Assembly: GCF_037893015.1 (NCBI RefSeq)
Contig: NC_133665.1
Location: 21,613,207-21,677,206 of the forward strand
Reading direction: 5' to 3'
DNA length: 64,000 bases
Source: Macrotis lagotis
Lineage: Eukaryota > Chordata > Mammalia > Peramelemorphia > Peramelidae
A program made the translations under genes and the position numbers. Position 1 is the stretch's first letter; each line of letters begins with the position of its first letter. The notes under the pieces were generated by a model. It had not been told where the DNA came from. It saw nothing but the letters and a program-made list of their open reading frames with translations, and did no database searches. This document shows positions 48,096 to 60,374 of the stretch, piece after piece.

Positions 48096-48994
48096 ATGGC
48101 CTCATATCTCATTTCAAATCTTTGTGAACTCTGTGCCCCATCTGCTTAGATTTCATCACATGTGCCATATCTAGAGAATATGGTCACAATTTCTGTGCAG
48201 GATGTACCCATGCATTTATTTTAAAGGCCTCTAAATCCAGGTTTCAATATCCTAAGTGCAAAAAGAAGAGTATGAAGAATCTATGACCTAATAAACAGCT
48301 GGAGAGAGAAGTACAATCCTTCAGATTGCTCACATTTCACATGATGAGGAACTGCAAGCTCAGAGATGTGATCAAGAAAAGTTCCATGAAGAAATCAGTC
48401 TGGATCTTGAAACTACCTATCCTGGAATCTTCTTGTCCACAGATATGAAAACAATGAAAGAAAGAGTTTCATGGAAGAAATTGCTTTGTTTTGTGAAGAG
48501 ATCCAATCTATGTAGTACTGTTCTAGCACTTCAGAGTTTCACATCTGGGAGACATTATTGAGAGGTAACAGTAGGAAACAGTTCTGTTTGGGGTGTTGGT
48601 CTTTGTATGACCTCTGCAAAAAAAAATTGGAGAGGTTTCACCATCTTCTTCTGCATATTGGCTTTTGAGTCTAAAACAAAAAAAAATCATATTTAGTTTG
48701 TAGCACACCTAAGATAAACATTCCCTTTAGAGAGAAACTCCACAAAGTGGGGATCTCTTTTGGATTATGAAGCAGGAGACATAGTGCTTTTTGATGTAGA
48801 CAAATAGATGCTATATCTATACATTCACCAGCAACTTTTCAGAACCTCTCTGGCCTATATTTTCCATTGGTCTGTACTCCAAGAATAAAAATGGTCTGAC
48901 AATTGACCCAATTTCAGATAAGGCTTCAGAAACCCCAGAATATGACCTTGACACATGCTTGGAAATTTCCTCCAAACAGGAACCCAATCCCTGA
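48096..48994 (+). pseudogene. TRIM-family (RING + PRY/SPRY) retro-pseudogene, internally deleted
   Basis: A likely start at 48096 (MASYLISNLCEL) is followed, one base out of frame, by a RING finger at about 48134-48210: CPICLDFITCAISREYGHNF, then CAGC. After a short linker (about 48285-48340) the B-boxes and coiled coil are missing. A PRY/SPRY domain begins near 48388 with EEISLDLETTYPGIFLS, SFTSGRHY and LDYEAGDI. The SPRY Trp of the HYWEV motif is TGA at 48559. Further frameshifts follow in A-runs, and the last part (YTFTSNFSEPLWPIFSI) runs to a stop at 48992-48994. The copy is about 0.9 kb, against about 1.4 kb for an intact TRIM coding region. The lack of introns suggests a retrocopy of an E3 ligase of the TRIM60/75-like type; the exact parent is not determined. 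Confidence 0.8.
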
Positions 48995-48999
48995 CCCAC

Positions 49000-50520
49000 A
49001 TATATATTATTTCCTACATTGTGATGTGCTTCACTTTAGGAGCAGGTAGAAATTTATTTCACTTTGTAATATTTAGGCAATGAACTACTACTACCTATTA
49101 GGGGGAGGTCACATGTTGATGGTCCACAAATGAGAGAATATGCTCATTAAACTAGGAGAATTTAGAAGATGCAAGAATGAGGAAGTTGATTTCTAAAAGA
49201 CATGAATAAAAAGAATGATAACTCACCAAAGAATCAAAAAGAAACATAACAATTATAAAAATTAAATAGAGCTCAAGTGAAAAGGTATGAGAAGACATCA
49301 CCAACCTATAACTTGTGGCAATGGTAGGTCCATAGATGTGTACCTAATGGGTAGTTTTCTAAATCTATCAATTAGTTATGCTGATTTTTTTCTCCTCTTT
49401 AAACACCAAGCAAATTACTGTTTGCTTTATGAGATACTTCTTGAGGAGAGATAAGAGAGGAAACAAAGAATGGTCAAATAAGAAACAAAATATCAATTAA
49501 AAATTAATTTTTTAAATGGAAAGATGTACTTGAACTAATGCAGACTACAGTAAGCAATATCAGAAAAATTTTATTCCATATCATAAAAATGAGCAATTTT
49601 GAATATTATTGTAAATTGATTAAAAATTAAATAAGTATAACTAGAAAAAGAATTTATATGATAAGAACACTAAAAAAAGGAACTTTGAAAACTGAATGAA
49701 CTATGATCAGAGGACTGGTGGTGAAACATGCTATCTGTTACAAACTTGTAAAAACTTGTGATATAAAAATGAGACATGCCTTAAAAATTAAATCATTTTG
49801 GAAATTAGAATTTTATTATGCATATTTGTTACAATAAAAATTTTTCCAATGCAGTGAAGGATAATAGTGAAAAATTGATTTCTTTTAAATTTTAAAATAA
49901 TGATGGAATGTTGTAGATTGCAGTTTTAGACATTGCTATATTTTTTTTACTTCATTTTGTACTTCATTATTTTACTTTTATTCATAAAAACTTTTCATGA
50001 AATAGGAATAAACTACCTGTAATGGAAAAATTAAATATGAATAAAACTTTTTAAGTCCTCTGGGGAAAAAAAAGACATAACAACAAATGTATTTAAATGA
50101 GTTACTGATACAAAGAAAGGAAAAGAATGAGTAGAAGAAAATACATTACAGTGATGACAATAATTTTATACCGAAATTTAACTTATATAAATTAGTTGTT
50201 CTAATGAGCACATCTAAAGAACCTAAAAAGAATCAGTCATCAAACATTTCACTTCCTTGACAAGTTGAGCGATATGACTGCCAATGGCAACATAATTTTA
50301 GAATACAAATGTATTTACAAAATCTTATATGGAAAAGGATAGTGGAAGATTTATGAGCACTTTGGCTTCATAAAACAAAGAGAAGAAGCAAAGGAGGGTA
50401 AAATCACTTTTAAAGAAAGCTTATTGAGGGACCCAACAGAACAGTCATTCCAAGAGCATTTAAAAATGGAAGTGGAACATGTATAACAAACAGATCAAAC
50501 ATGGAAAATACTCTTATTTT
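49000..50520. other. Gene-free AT-rich stretch
   Basis: No open frame of note and no repeat I can name with confidence. Scattered L1-like scraps are possible. Confidence 0.5.
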
Positions 50521-50523
50521 TAT

Positions 50524-50687
50524 TTTTTTATTTAGATTTTTTAGATTTTTCAAGGCAATGGGGTTAAGTGGCTTACCCAAGGCCACAAGGCTAGGTAATT
50601 ATCAAGTGTCTGAGGACAGATTTGAACCCAGGTACTCCTGACTCCAAGGCTGGTGCTCTATTCACTGTGCCACCTAGCTGCCCCTTT
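50524..50687 (-). repeat. Short marsupial SINE, antisense, with TSD
   Basis: AAGGCAATGGGGTTAAGTGG to CACCTAGCTGCCCC. A perfect 15-bp [18 protein letters not shown] lies at 50509-50523 and 50688-50702. Confidence 0.93.
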
Positions 50688-51162
50688 TACTCTTATTTTT
50701 ATAACAAACTCCTTTATCAAAAGCAGTAGAACTAACACATGTGTCTCAACATCAGAGTGTCAAGTGTGCTTAAAAAGGAAGTAGAAATGGGACTGAAAAG
50801 AAAAAAGGTGGGAAATTTAGTTGGACTTCTAAGGGCTCTTTCTAATTTAAATCTATATGCTATGATCATTCAAGGCACAAATCAAGGAAATGTATTACCA
50901 GAGAAATTTGTCTTCAAATCATATGGAAGAGTTCTAGTATAGAATTCAAATCAAAGAGGGATTCCTTATAGATACTAAGGTAACCTAGAACCTTCTTGTT
51001 AGCAGATGAAATCATACAAGTTGCATCAAACTTTGGACCCTTGTAGGATTTCCTGGATTCTTAACCATTCAAAAGAGTTTTATCTATCTATTCAAATAGA
51101 TAAAACAAACAAGTGGATGAAAATTATCCATTGTTTAGGTTACAATATATGCAGTTGTTTTT

Positions 51163-51283
51163 GTTGAGGGCTTTTTGCAAGGCAATGCCCACAGCTAAGG
51201 ATTAAGTGTCTGAGGTTGGATTTGAACTCAAGTCCTCCTAACTCCAGGGCTGGTGCTCTGTCCATTGTACCACCTACCTGCCC
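51163..51283 (-). repeat. Short marsupial SINE, antisense, diverged
   Basis: CTTTTTGCAAGGCAATGCCC, GGATTTGAACTCAAGTCC, ACCACCTACCTGCCC, with a deletion in the centre. Confidence 0.8.
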
Positions 51284-51309
51284 TTGATATATCAGGACTG
51301 GAGCATTCT

Positions 51310-51720
51310 TATGTCCAAGGATAATTGCTATTGGTTCACTGTCAATGTGGCAAGAAATCTCTGATGAAGTACTCCAAGGATTCCTACTTGGCACTTGGTT
51401 TACCATTTTTATTAATGACTTAGATAAACTAAGTTCATTAAATTTGCAAGTAACGAAAGGTAAGAGGAATACTAATACAACTAGGTGAAAGAGAAAGAAT
51501 TCCAAATGATCTTGATTAGGCTAGCACACTGGACAGAAGAAAATAAGATGAAGTTCAATAGTAATAAATATAAAGTTTTGAACTTGGGCACAAAAATTCA
51601 ATTTCCCAGGCAAAAAAATGCAAGAATAGTAGCTGTCTTTAAAAGGAACTTGGGGTTTTAGTACACTATAGTTCAATATAATACAGCAAGATAATGTGAC
51701 AGTACAACAAATCTACATCT
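51310..51720 (+). repeat. L3/CR1 LINE, reverse transcriptase part
   Basis: The sense strand translates in part to VLQGFLLGTWFTIFINDLDK, matching the CR1/L3 RT block (consensus PQGSVLGP, then FINDLD). It continues with AATAAGATGAAGTTCAATAG and AACTTGGGCACAAAAATTC as in CR1 3' coding sequence. Confidence 0.75.
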
Positions 51721-52069
51721 TTGTAATAATATTTGATGATAGCATGTTTGAAAAGTTGAAATTCGACTGTTCTTTTGGCCACCCTGTCCTCAAATATAGA
51801 AGCATTGCTTTTAATTGTTTTCATTGATGTTTTCATATATTTTGCTGATTTCCAAGCTGATGAGTTTCATCATTTTCTTGTCCCAAAATGCCTTAACTGT
51901 TCTTCTCAGTTCTTTATATTCTTTCATTTTTTTCTGACTTTAATCCTTTGTGCAATATTTTGAGCAGCCTTTACTATATCTTTAAGAATTATGTTGTTTC
52001 TGATTTAATTTGTTACTGTTTTAAAGTCTTTTTTTGTCTGACATTCTCCCTCTGCAAGTTCTATTATGA

Positions 52070-52340
52070 ATGAATGACTGAATGAATAAATGTACTATGC
52101 TAAAGGTTAAGGACAAGCACACACATATAATGTATGTGCATATTTTTGTATATGTACACATATGTATTATGCACGTGGGTGTGGGTGTGTACATGGTCAA
52201 GATAATATCTACCCTCAAAGAGCTTACATTCTAATGGGGAAGGCAATATATATAAAACAATAGAGACCTGGAAAAGGAATTAAGATTTAAGGTCTGGAAA
52301 GTCACAACGGTAGTAATAGAACAATAGAGCAGTGGATTAA
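52070..52340 (+). repeat. Dispersed repeat with TG-rich insert
   Basis: CTACCCTCAAAGAGCTTACA and CTAATGGGGAAGGCAATATA fit the dispersed family. A CATA/TGTG-rich tract lies at 52120-52190. Confidence 0.5.
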
Positions 52341-52669
52341 TACAGAGGCAATAATGTAGATTTGATTAGCAATTCTCAGAATAAGACATGGAAAGAAGAA
52401 GACAAAGGGGAAGCAAGTCAAAGTACTTCAGTGGTAGGAAAGGTATGGGGTGAACATAAGTCCATATTACCCAGGGGAGTTAAAAAACCAAATGACTTAA
52501 CCCAGCCCAGATATGGCCCCTGGTGACCTGGTGTGGCCAGGGTATGGAAAGCAGAGACTGGATCATCAAGGCCAAAAATGTCAGGGTTAAGATGGGGCAA
52601 CAGGATTTCCAGAAATCCATAGTGTGGTGGTCTAGTTCATCATCATCAACATCATCATCCTCATAATCA

Positions 52670-53030
52670 TCACTACAGCAAACATTTATATAGCAGTTTA
52701 AAGCTTGCAAAGCATTTTCCAGGTATTAAATCTTTCAAGCCTTGCAACATTGTGAAATAAAGGACACTATTATCCCTAATTTGCAGATAAGAAAATCGGA
52801 AGTTGAAAAGAGTGAGTAGGGGCAGCTAGATGTACAATGGATAGAGCTGGAATCAGTAGGACCTGAGTTCAAATCTGGCCTCAGACATAACACTTACTAG
52901 CTGGGTGACCCTGGGCAAGTCACTTAACCTCAATTACCTAACCCCCCCCCCCAATGTAGAAATGTAGAAAGATTAAATGATTTGCCCAAGCTCACGTAGC
53001 TGGTAAGAATGCAAGAATTAGAAGTCTGAG
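52670..53030 (-). repeat. MIR, antisense, split by a SINE
   Basis: TTAAAGCTTGCAAAGCATTT, GCAGATAAGAAAATCGGAAG, then beyond the insertion AATGATTTGCCCAAGCTCAC. The inserted SINE (52817-52953, +) runs from GGGGCAGCTAGATG to a C-run. Confidence 0.7.
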
Positions 53031-54233
53031 TGAACAAAAAAATAATGGAAAGAGCAATGGTACATATATTACTAACACAAATTTAGATGAAAAAGTGGTA
53101 GAAAACATACCATCCAAAAACCATATGACCAGAAAAAGAAATGAATTAAGCATGTACTGAAAATAGAAACGAACAGTCCATATACAGTACTAGATAGTTC
53201 ATATACATACTTGTAGTTCTGTAATATTAAAATACTATAGGAAGGTTCCAAACTGGAGCAAGTCACAGTTCTCAGGCTTTCAGCTTCTTCAGAGAAGGTT
53301 TTGCCCCACTCCAAAAAAAATTGTTCTCGGTTCCCAGACTAAACTGCTAATCTTTAGAAGATTAGGAAATTAAAATGGTTTAGAGAGAAAGTCTAGGGAT
53401 CTATTTATTTCTTTGTAATGACTAAAGCAAAGTTAGGGGAATTTCTTTAACCTCAGGTCACAAAACTATGTGGCCTCTTCTATTTTTCTTTAGAATTGGA
53501 CTTTTTTCCCACAGGCACAGCCTTTTTCGAGTATCAGTAACTCAGTCTTGATTGAGACATTCCTGAGGAAAAATACTAAACAAAAATAGTGAAAGGACAG
53601 ATTCTGATGTCAAATAAGTCAACTAATAACTTCTTCCTTAGAAACTGTGGGGTTTCTTAAGTAAAAGAATGGAAGGTGGGAAACGTTTGATTTTCCCATA
53701 CACTGATATCTAGGAGTCATTTTGGCTTATTCAGGTTTCTGCCTTCTAAAAGCTCTCTGAATGTTGGGATGGATTTATTGTACTTTTCTTCATTGTTAAT
53801 TGAGTTATGGCTTTCTAAGGTAACTAAGCAAAACATAATATGGAGCCAGGTGCTGAAACATAATTATCATGGGTACTAAAGATTCACCTGAACTAAATGT
53901 GGCCACTCTCCAAGAGAATGGAAGGTATCTTCTATTCTTTATAAGAAATAAAAATGGTTTCCCCTTATGGGGAGAATTTTTGTTCTAAGAAACAAGGAGG
54001 GAAAGATATTTCTCCATTGGCTCTGAAATTATATTTGTGGTCTAATGCATTAGTCTCCTCACAAAGTTGTGAGAAAAGCACTTTGCCAACCTTAAAGTAC
54101 TATATAAATGTAAAATAATAATAATTTTAATAAGCACCTCATTTATAGAAATCTAATGTTTATTTCATTAAGACCTGCTAATCTTTTGTAAGAGAATGTT
54201 AGCCTAGCAGGGAAAATCATTATGTGGAGCTCT

Positions 54234-54253
54234 GGGGGGGGGGGGGGGGGGGG
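54234..54253. repeat. Homopolymeric G20 run
   Basis: About twenty consecutive G bases, capable of G-quadruplex formation and a likely assembly weak spot. Confidence 0.9.
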
Positions 54254-54319
54254 AGAGTAAAAATAAGAAAAAAAAAAGGTTGACAATATGCTTAAAACTC
54301 ACCACAGAATGTCCTAGTC

Positions 54320-54565
54320 AGGAACTTGACCTTTTATAAATCAAGGACCCCTTTGGCAATCTAATGAAGGCTAGATTGTAATAATATTTTTAAATGAGTA
54401 AAATGGAATATCAAAAGAAAACAATTATACTATAATACAATTATCAAAAATTTTTTTAATTTTATTTTAAAATATTCATGATGAAATCAATCCATGGCTA
54501 TCTGGAGAGGGTAAGGCAAGGGAGGAAGCATATCCATGGATCCCAAGTTAAGAACACCTGAGTGG
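54320..54565 (-). repeat. Palindromic-ended MITE-like repeat, copy 2
   Basis: AAGGACCCCTTTGGCAATCT at the left and GGATCCCAAGTTAAGAACAC at the right, with an AT-rich middle. Same family as at 8157, 60548 and 61095. Confidence 0.55.
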
Positions 54566-54579
54566 GCTGTTAAAGAATT

Positions 54580-54700
54580 GATCTCAAGAGTCAAATTCTG
54601 CTTCTGGCATTTACTAGCTGTGTAAACCTGGGAAAGTCATTTAACCTCTAGGTGCCCCTAGCAACTCTTCAAATCTTTAGGTTGTAAAGAAAACACTGAT
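54580..54700 (+). repeat. MIR fragment, sense
   Basis: GCTTCTGGCATTTACTAGCT, GGGAAAGTCATTTAACCTCT. Confidence 0.6.
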
Positions 54701-55159
54701 CTGCTTTGATACAGGTTGCTCCTCACAACAATGAAACCACAGGTCTGCTAAAAAGAAAAAAAAAATTATTCAAAAGAATTCAACCTAAACATCCAAATAG
54801 AAAATAAGAAATTGATGAATGCTGATTTTGCAGTCTCTGCCATATAGTCAGATAATCAAACCATACATACCACATACTCCATCACTGCATAAGGCTAGTA
54901 TACAGTGAAGATGGATAACAAACTAGAATTAAAGAGGAGGAGTGGGCTAGAGTACCTTTGAGAAATTTGACAGGAAATTTAATGACTCAACCTGAAACAA
55001 ACAATATTTTTCCAGTGATGGTGATTTAAATGATAAACATAAGTAGGCTGTAACTATTACCAAAGAATTATACAGAAGATACACAAAGATATCATCAAAG
55101 AAATATCCCTCTATTCTATTGCTGTACACAAAATGTCAAGGGATCTAGAAGACTTTCAG

Positions 55160-55590
55160 GACAGTCAATCAATTAACATTTAAGCTCCTACTTTGTTTCA
55201 GACAGTTCCTACCCTTGAGGAGCTCATAATCAATAGGGTAGAAAACTTGCAAAAAACTATGTGCAAACAAATTGTATACAGGATAAGTTGGATAAAAATG
55301 ATACCAGAATTATCAGGAAAAGCTTCTTTTAAGAGTTGAGATTTTGGGGTGGCTAGGTGGCACAGTGAACAGAGCACCGGCCTTGGAGTGAGGAGTACCT
55401 AGGTTCAAATCCGACCTCACACACTTAATAATTACGTAGCTGTGTGGGCTTGGGCAAGCCACTTAACCCCATTGCCTTGAAAAATATAAAAAAAAAAGAG
55501 TTGAGATTTTATTTGGAACTTGAAGGAAGCCAGGAGGCAGAGATGAGGAGGGAATGTATTCCAGGCATGAGGGACAATTCAGTGAGATGG
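55160..55590 (+). repeat. Dispersed marsupial repeat, split by a SINE
   Basis: CAGTTCCTACCCTTGAGGAG, TGTGCAAACAAATTGTATAC, then after the SINE GGAACTTGAAGGAAGCCAGG and GAATGTATTCCAGGCATGAG. Confidence 0.55.
55346..55495 (+). repeat. Short marsupial SINE, sense, with TSD
   Basis: GGGGTGGCTAGGTGGCACAG to CCCATTGCCTTG plus an A-tail. A perfect 15-bp TSD AAGAGTTGAGATTTT lies at 55331-55345 and 55496-55510. Confidence 0.94.
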
Positions 55591-55815
55591 AGGTGATTCT
55601 ATGAATACAGTGCTAGGCCTAGAATCAAATGGAAGATGTGAATTCAAATCCAGTTTCAGATATTTACTAGCTATATGACCTTGGGCAAGTTATTTAACCT
55701 CTATTTGCTTTAGTTCCCTCATCTGTAAAATAGGGATAATCATAGCACTTACTTCCCAGGATTGTTAAGATAAAATGAGATATTTGTAAAGCACTTTGCA
55801 TCTTCAAACACTCTT
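55591..55815 (+). repeat. MIR/CORE-SINE, sense, near full length
   Basis: GTGAATTCAAATCCAGTTTC, ATGACCTTGGGCAAGTTATT, CCTCATCTGTAAAATAGGGA, TTTGTAAAGCACTTTGCA. Confidence 0.75.
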
Positions 55816-56127
55816 CTCTCTTTGCTTTCTGGCATCATTGATTTCCTTTAAGTCACAAGTCATGGAGGGTAATGACCTGGGAAAGAACTAAGAAATTAAA
55901 GGACCGCAGGTCTCAATGTGGACAAAGAAGAGGGCTTAATGTTGGGAAACATGACAAGGACATGAGTTATACCACAATAAAACAATGAAGAAGAATAGCA
56001 CAAGATGAGAAGGTTTGGATAATCACAAGCAATAATTCAAAATAATGAAGAGAATATAATAGTTTAATGGTTCTCAACTGTTACCCATGGGCCTCTAGAG
56101 TCTGGATTAACACAGATTCATGTTTTT

Positions 56128-56290
56128 CAGTTGTTTCAGTCATGTTCAACTCTTCATAATCCTTTTTGGGTTTTTCTTGGCAGACAATGGAGTAGTTTGC
56201 CATTTCCTTCCCCAGCTCATTTTACAGATGAAGAAACTGAGGTAATCAGATTCAAGTGATTTGGCTAGGGTCATACAGATATGGTTTCTA
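56128..56290 (-). repeat. tRNA-type SINE with RTE-like tail, antisense
   Basis: TTTCAGTCATGTTCAACTCT, GTAGTTTGCCATTTCCTTCC, GATTTGGCTAGGGTCATACA; truncated head. Confidence 0.75.
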
Positions 56291-56750
56291 GGCATATATG
56301 TAGGGAGCATGCATGCCTAGGATATATGAATGAAGGAGCAATTAAAAGAATTCATGAGATCAGGACACAGGATTCACATTGAGAAGCAATTCACATTTCT
56401 GATAGTATAGAGTTGCCACTGTCTTCTGCTCATGTTTTTCCACGGTCCCCTTTGGGTTTACTGTTCCCTTCTAGGCCCACACTCAAGGAGGTGCATCTTG
56501 TTATCTGTTACTATCTGCCTCTCCTGAGTTCTTTTTTTCTGAAACCTAATAGGCTTCAATTGGAATGCATAATTGAGGTGCTACTTCTTCCCTATAAGAG
56601 GTGGTGAAGGGGTAGATTTTGTTGCTGTTTTTTTAGTTTCAAGCCCACAGATTAAACTTCTGATTTTCAGCGACTCTTGTGACCATCTTGTCTCCTCCTG
56701 TCTACTAAAGTACAGTGATTACAAAGCTTTTCCCTCATAAAGACAAACTT

Positions 56751-57004
56751 TTGTTGTTGTTGTTTAGACATTTCAGTTATGTCTGACTCTTTGTGACCCT
56801 ATTTGGGGTTTTCTTGGCAAAGATACTGGAGTGGTTTGCCATTTTCTTCTACAGTTCATTTTATAGATGAGGATGAGGCAAACAATGTTAAGTGATTTGC
56901 CCAGGGTCGCACAGCAAGTGTCTGAGGCCAGATTTGAACTCAGGAAAATGAATCTTCCTGACTCTAGGCCCTGTACCCTATCCAGTGGACTACCTAGTTG
57001 TACC
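56751..57004 (-). repeat. tRNA-type SINE with RTE-like tail, antisense
   Basis: (TTG)n, TCAGTTATGTCTGACTCTTT, GAGTGGTTTGCCATTTTCTT, GATTTGCCCAGGGTCGCACA, CTACCTAGTTGTACC. Full length. Confidence 0.8.
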
Positions 57005-57239
57005 TATACCAAATTTGGAGCTGCCAAATAAAAGGTGGGCAAAGCACCAAGGCTAAGATTATTTCTACTTTTTGAACTGCCTGATAATGGACTAAATTGA
57101 AATCCAGTCTATTTTCCCAATCAAGATGTCTTAGGGTTAGAATTCCCTTGTAGTTCTGCTTCAATTCCTAATTACCAAATGATAATATCTTAAGTAACTT
57201 CCTGCATTGTTCCCCACAAACCATATAAGGCTATGAGAG

Positions 57240-57450
57240 TTAAAGGATTATAGATTCAAAACTAAAAAATACCTCAAAGTTTACCTCAAAGTTTATCTAA
57301 TTTAACCCCCTACTTACAGATAAGAAACTAAAACCCAGAAAGATAAAGATGACTCAAGATCATACAAGTAAATTAGGAATGATGGGATTTGAAACTAGGT
57401 CTTCTAACTCCAGATCCAAGTCTTCCACTGTACCATGCTTCCTCCTTATA
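57240..57450 (-). repeat. CORE-SINE, antisense
   Basis: AGGATTATAGATTCAAAACT, CAGATAAGAAACTAAAACCC, AACTCCAGATCCAAGTCTTC, with a small tandem ACCTCAAAGTTT duplication. Confidence 0.6.
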
Positions 57451-57741
57451 TAATTTCCTTCATTTCTCCAGGACCTGTTTTGAATCTCCCTTGCAACTGA
57501 ATAAGTAGGAAAAAGACAAGAACTACACTATGTAAAAACTTAGGAAATCCTAGATCCTACTGAGCCACATTCTAATCTTTATCAGATACATGTAGCCACC
57601 CATAAATTTCTCAACTGATAATTTCCCTTCATTTAAATGCACAGAATTTAAGCTCATTCAAACGATTGTAAGCTGTACTTATAAAAAAACAGTACCATAT
57701 TTACCAAGGATTTTTAGTCCTATGATTTGGGCATGTAAGGG

Positions 57742-57985
57742 ATTGTTGTTCAGTCATGTTCTACACTTTGTGAACCCCTATTAGTTCCATACTGTCTAAG
57801 GGAATTTCCTGGCAAAGATACTGGAGTGGTTTCACATTTCCTTCTTCAGTGGATTAAGGTAAAGTGAGTTAAGTGACTTGCTCACGGTCATACATCTTGT
57901 AAGTGACTGAGGTTGGATTTAAACTCAGGTCTTCCTGAATCTAGGCCCAACCTTCTCCATCTACTGAGTCACTTAGCTGCTTCTT
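57742..57985 (-). repeat. tRNA-type SINE with RTE-like tail, antisense
   Basis: GATTGTTGTTCAGTCATGTT, CTGGCAAAGATACTGGAGTG, AAGTGACTTGCTCACGGTCA, GTCACTTAGCTGCTTC. Confidence 0.75.
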
Positions 57986-58479
57986 GAATGGGATTAAGCC
58001 TCAGTTAATTCTATATAGGTAAGGGAAGAGTCTAAAAGAGTAGAGTTCCTTCATTTTGAGCACACTCTTAGCTATGAATCAAATCCTTTGACTTTCTCCA
58101 TGGTGTAGATTGAATGCCTAGGAATAGTATGCACAAAGTACATACTTAAGAAATGTTTATTGATTGAGTTTCAGATGCACTCATTCTTTGCAGGTCTATC
58201 AAATAGCCATGTTACTCTTATAATATAGCTACAACCTCCCTTCATGGGAAGAAGAATATAAGCTATTGCAAATAAATCATGAGTCAAGGTCAGACAACAA
58301 AAGTAAAAACAATGTAGTTTTTGCAGAAAAGAAAGTGAAGCCATACAAAAGCTTTTGCTTGCTTTAGTTAGGCTTGTAAATTATATGTAATAGCTAGATC
58401 TATGGACTATGAACTGTGAATTTACTGCTACAATGTCTTTTAATACTTAAATGACTTCACTAGAGGTATTTACAGACTC

Positions 58480-58620
58480 TTAATGATCACTTAATTCAGA
58501 AGAGAAAACCAGTTGGGTTAAGTGACTTGCCCAAAGTCACATAGCTAGTCAGCAGCAGAGCCAAGATCAGAATCTCTATCCTATTTCTGTGCCCTTTCCA
58601 CTATTCTATCCTGCCCTGGG
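58480..58620 (-). repeat. MIR fragment, antisense
   Basis: AAGTGACTTGCCCAAAGTCA, CATAGCTAGTCAGCAGCAGA, TGCCCTTTCCACTATTC. Confidence 0.65.
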
Positions 58621-58895
58621 TTTAGTAAGTGTTGTGAGACTGTTTTGTTCTTTGAGCTAAAGAAAGGCCTAAGTTTTACTTGTATTTATTTAGACCGTTA
58701 CAAAGACTTTCCAGTGGTGGTGGTGGGGGGGGTGTTAGTCTTGTAGCTCTACTTCCTTACTCAGTGCTCCCTCAGGCAGGAAAACTAGGTAATAATAAAG
58801 ATGAAAACAAAATTAAATAGTTTTGTCAAACACAGAAGTCAAATATTTCTTCTCCTAATTTCCCCATTTTTTGATTGTAACTTTAATAGTCTTTC

Positions 58896-59115
58896 CAGGC
58901 AGCTAAGTAGGTAGTGCAGTAGAAAAGTTCAACTCCTCCTTTGGATACTGAGTCTAGTATATGACCCTGGGCAAGTCACTAAGCCTCTGCCTACCTCAAT
59001 TTCCTCATCTGGAAAAGGACATTATAAGATCTCCCTCAAAAGGGTGTAATGAGTATCAAATGAAATACCATATGAAAAGTGCTTTGCAAACTTTTAAATA
59101 CTAATAAATATCAGC
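58896..59115 (+). repeat. MIR/CORE-SINE, sense
   Basis: CAGGCAGCTAAGTAGGTAGT, GACCCTGGGCAAGTCACTAA, TTTCCTCATCTGGAAAAGGA, AAGTGCTTTGCAAAC. The small open frame beginning in its tail is not a gene. Confidence 0.65.
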
Positions 59116-59224
59116 TATTCCATTTATCAGGCAGTTTAATCCAGGCAACTCCTTTATGTCTTGGAAGAAAATTTTCTCTTCATGCAATTTATGGTCTGGT
59201 CAAACTGGTCTATTTGCTGGTCAT

Positions 59225-59565
59225 GTGTGACATTTCATCTCATAAATCCATGCCTTCACAAAGGCCAGGTTTATGCTCCTTCCTCCCCTATGCCTCTTAA
59301 AAATTTCTAGTTTCCTTCAAAGTTTAGCTTTCCCACCTGAAGCCTTTTCAGATCTCCCCTCATTGGCCACGACCTTCCCTCATCCAAATTATTATATATT
59401 TTCTTTGTAGAGATTGAGTATCTACGTTTTTGTTCACATGTTGTTTCCCCAGATGGATTGTGATTGTGAGCTTCTTGAGGTAGGGACTGATTCATTTTTG
59501 TCCTTCTGTATCCAGCACCTAGCGAAGTGTTTGGAATATAATAAGCACCTAGTAAGTGCTGTGAT
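59225..59565 (+). repeat. L2 LINE 3' end
   Basis: CTGAAGCCTTTTCAGATCTC, GAGCTTCTTGAGGTAGGGAC, ATAATAAGCACCTAGTAAG. A second L2 tail at 59935-60105 has CCCAGAGGGCAAAAGCTG and GCACAGTACCTGATAAATCG. Confidence 0.65.
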
Positions 59566-59605
59566 CTCTGTGAATCTATTCTCCAAACTACTGTGTATTT
59601 GGCTA

Positions 59606-59632
59606 GGGGGGGGGGGGAGACACGGGGGGGGG
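59606..59632. repeat. Paired G-runs
   Basis: A run of twelve to thirteen Gs, AGACAC, then nine Gs: a possible quadruplex and assembly hazard. Confidence 0.8.
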
Positions 59633-60169
59633 TGGCAAGAAAGAGAGTTGTTCTATACTTTTCTTACTATATTATTTCATTCCATTCCTTTTCTTTGAAC
59701 TGATTATGTACTCTGGCTGACCAATAAAAAAATAAACACAAGAAACAGGTTTCTGGACTATGGTTTCATAGTAGCTGCAAACTCATGGAAAATTGTGAAT
59801 ATAGGGTAGCTTATCTAGGGGACCCACATGCAATGGCACTTACCCCTTCCCAGGTGTTACATAAAGAAAATTTCACAAAAGATTCTGCTCTACCCAACCA
59901 TTTTCACCTCAAAGGTTGCTCTTCTTTTCTAGTCCTTTAGACACTGCCTTCCCTCTGATGATTATCTCTAATTTATTCTGCTGGTATCTTGTTGTTTGCA
60001 TGTGGTCTCCCCAGTAGACTATTAGTTCCCAGAGGGCAAAAGCTGTGGCCCCAGTGGTTAGCACAGTACCTGATAAATCGTAGACATTTAAATAAATGTG
60101 GTTCTGAAACTGTCCTTTCTTTTCTTCTTCAAGCCACATAAACACCTATCACACCAAAACATTCACACA

Positions 60170-60300
60170 TCTTGAGCTTCACAATAATCCTATAAATTTG
60201 GTGCTATTATTTTCCCCATTTTATAAATTAAGGAAATAAATTTGTTCAGGATAACATAGGTATTTTGCAAAGTACTGAGAGAAATTTAGAGTCTATTCTT
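60170..60300 (-). repeat. MIR fragment, antisense
   Basis: GAGCTTCACAATAATCCTAT and TTTCCCCATTTTATAAATTA. Confidence 0.55.
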
Positions 60301-60374
60301 TTAAAAAACTTACAAAGGCCAGGAATAAAGATAGTATTTGAACACCAAACTGTTATCAAGAGTATTAACTGTGG

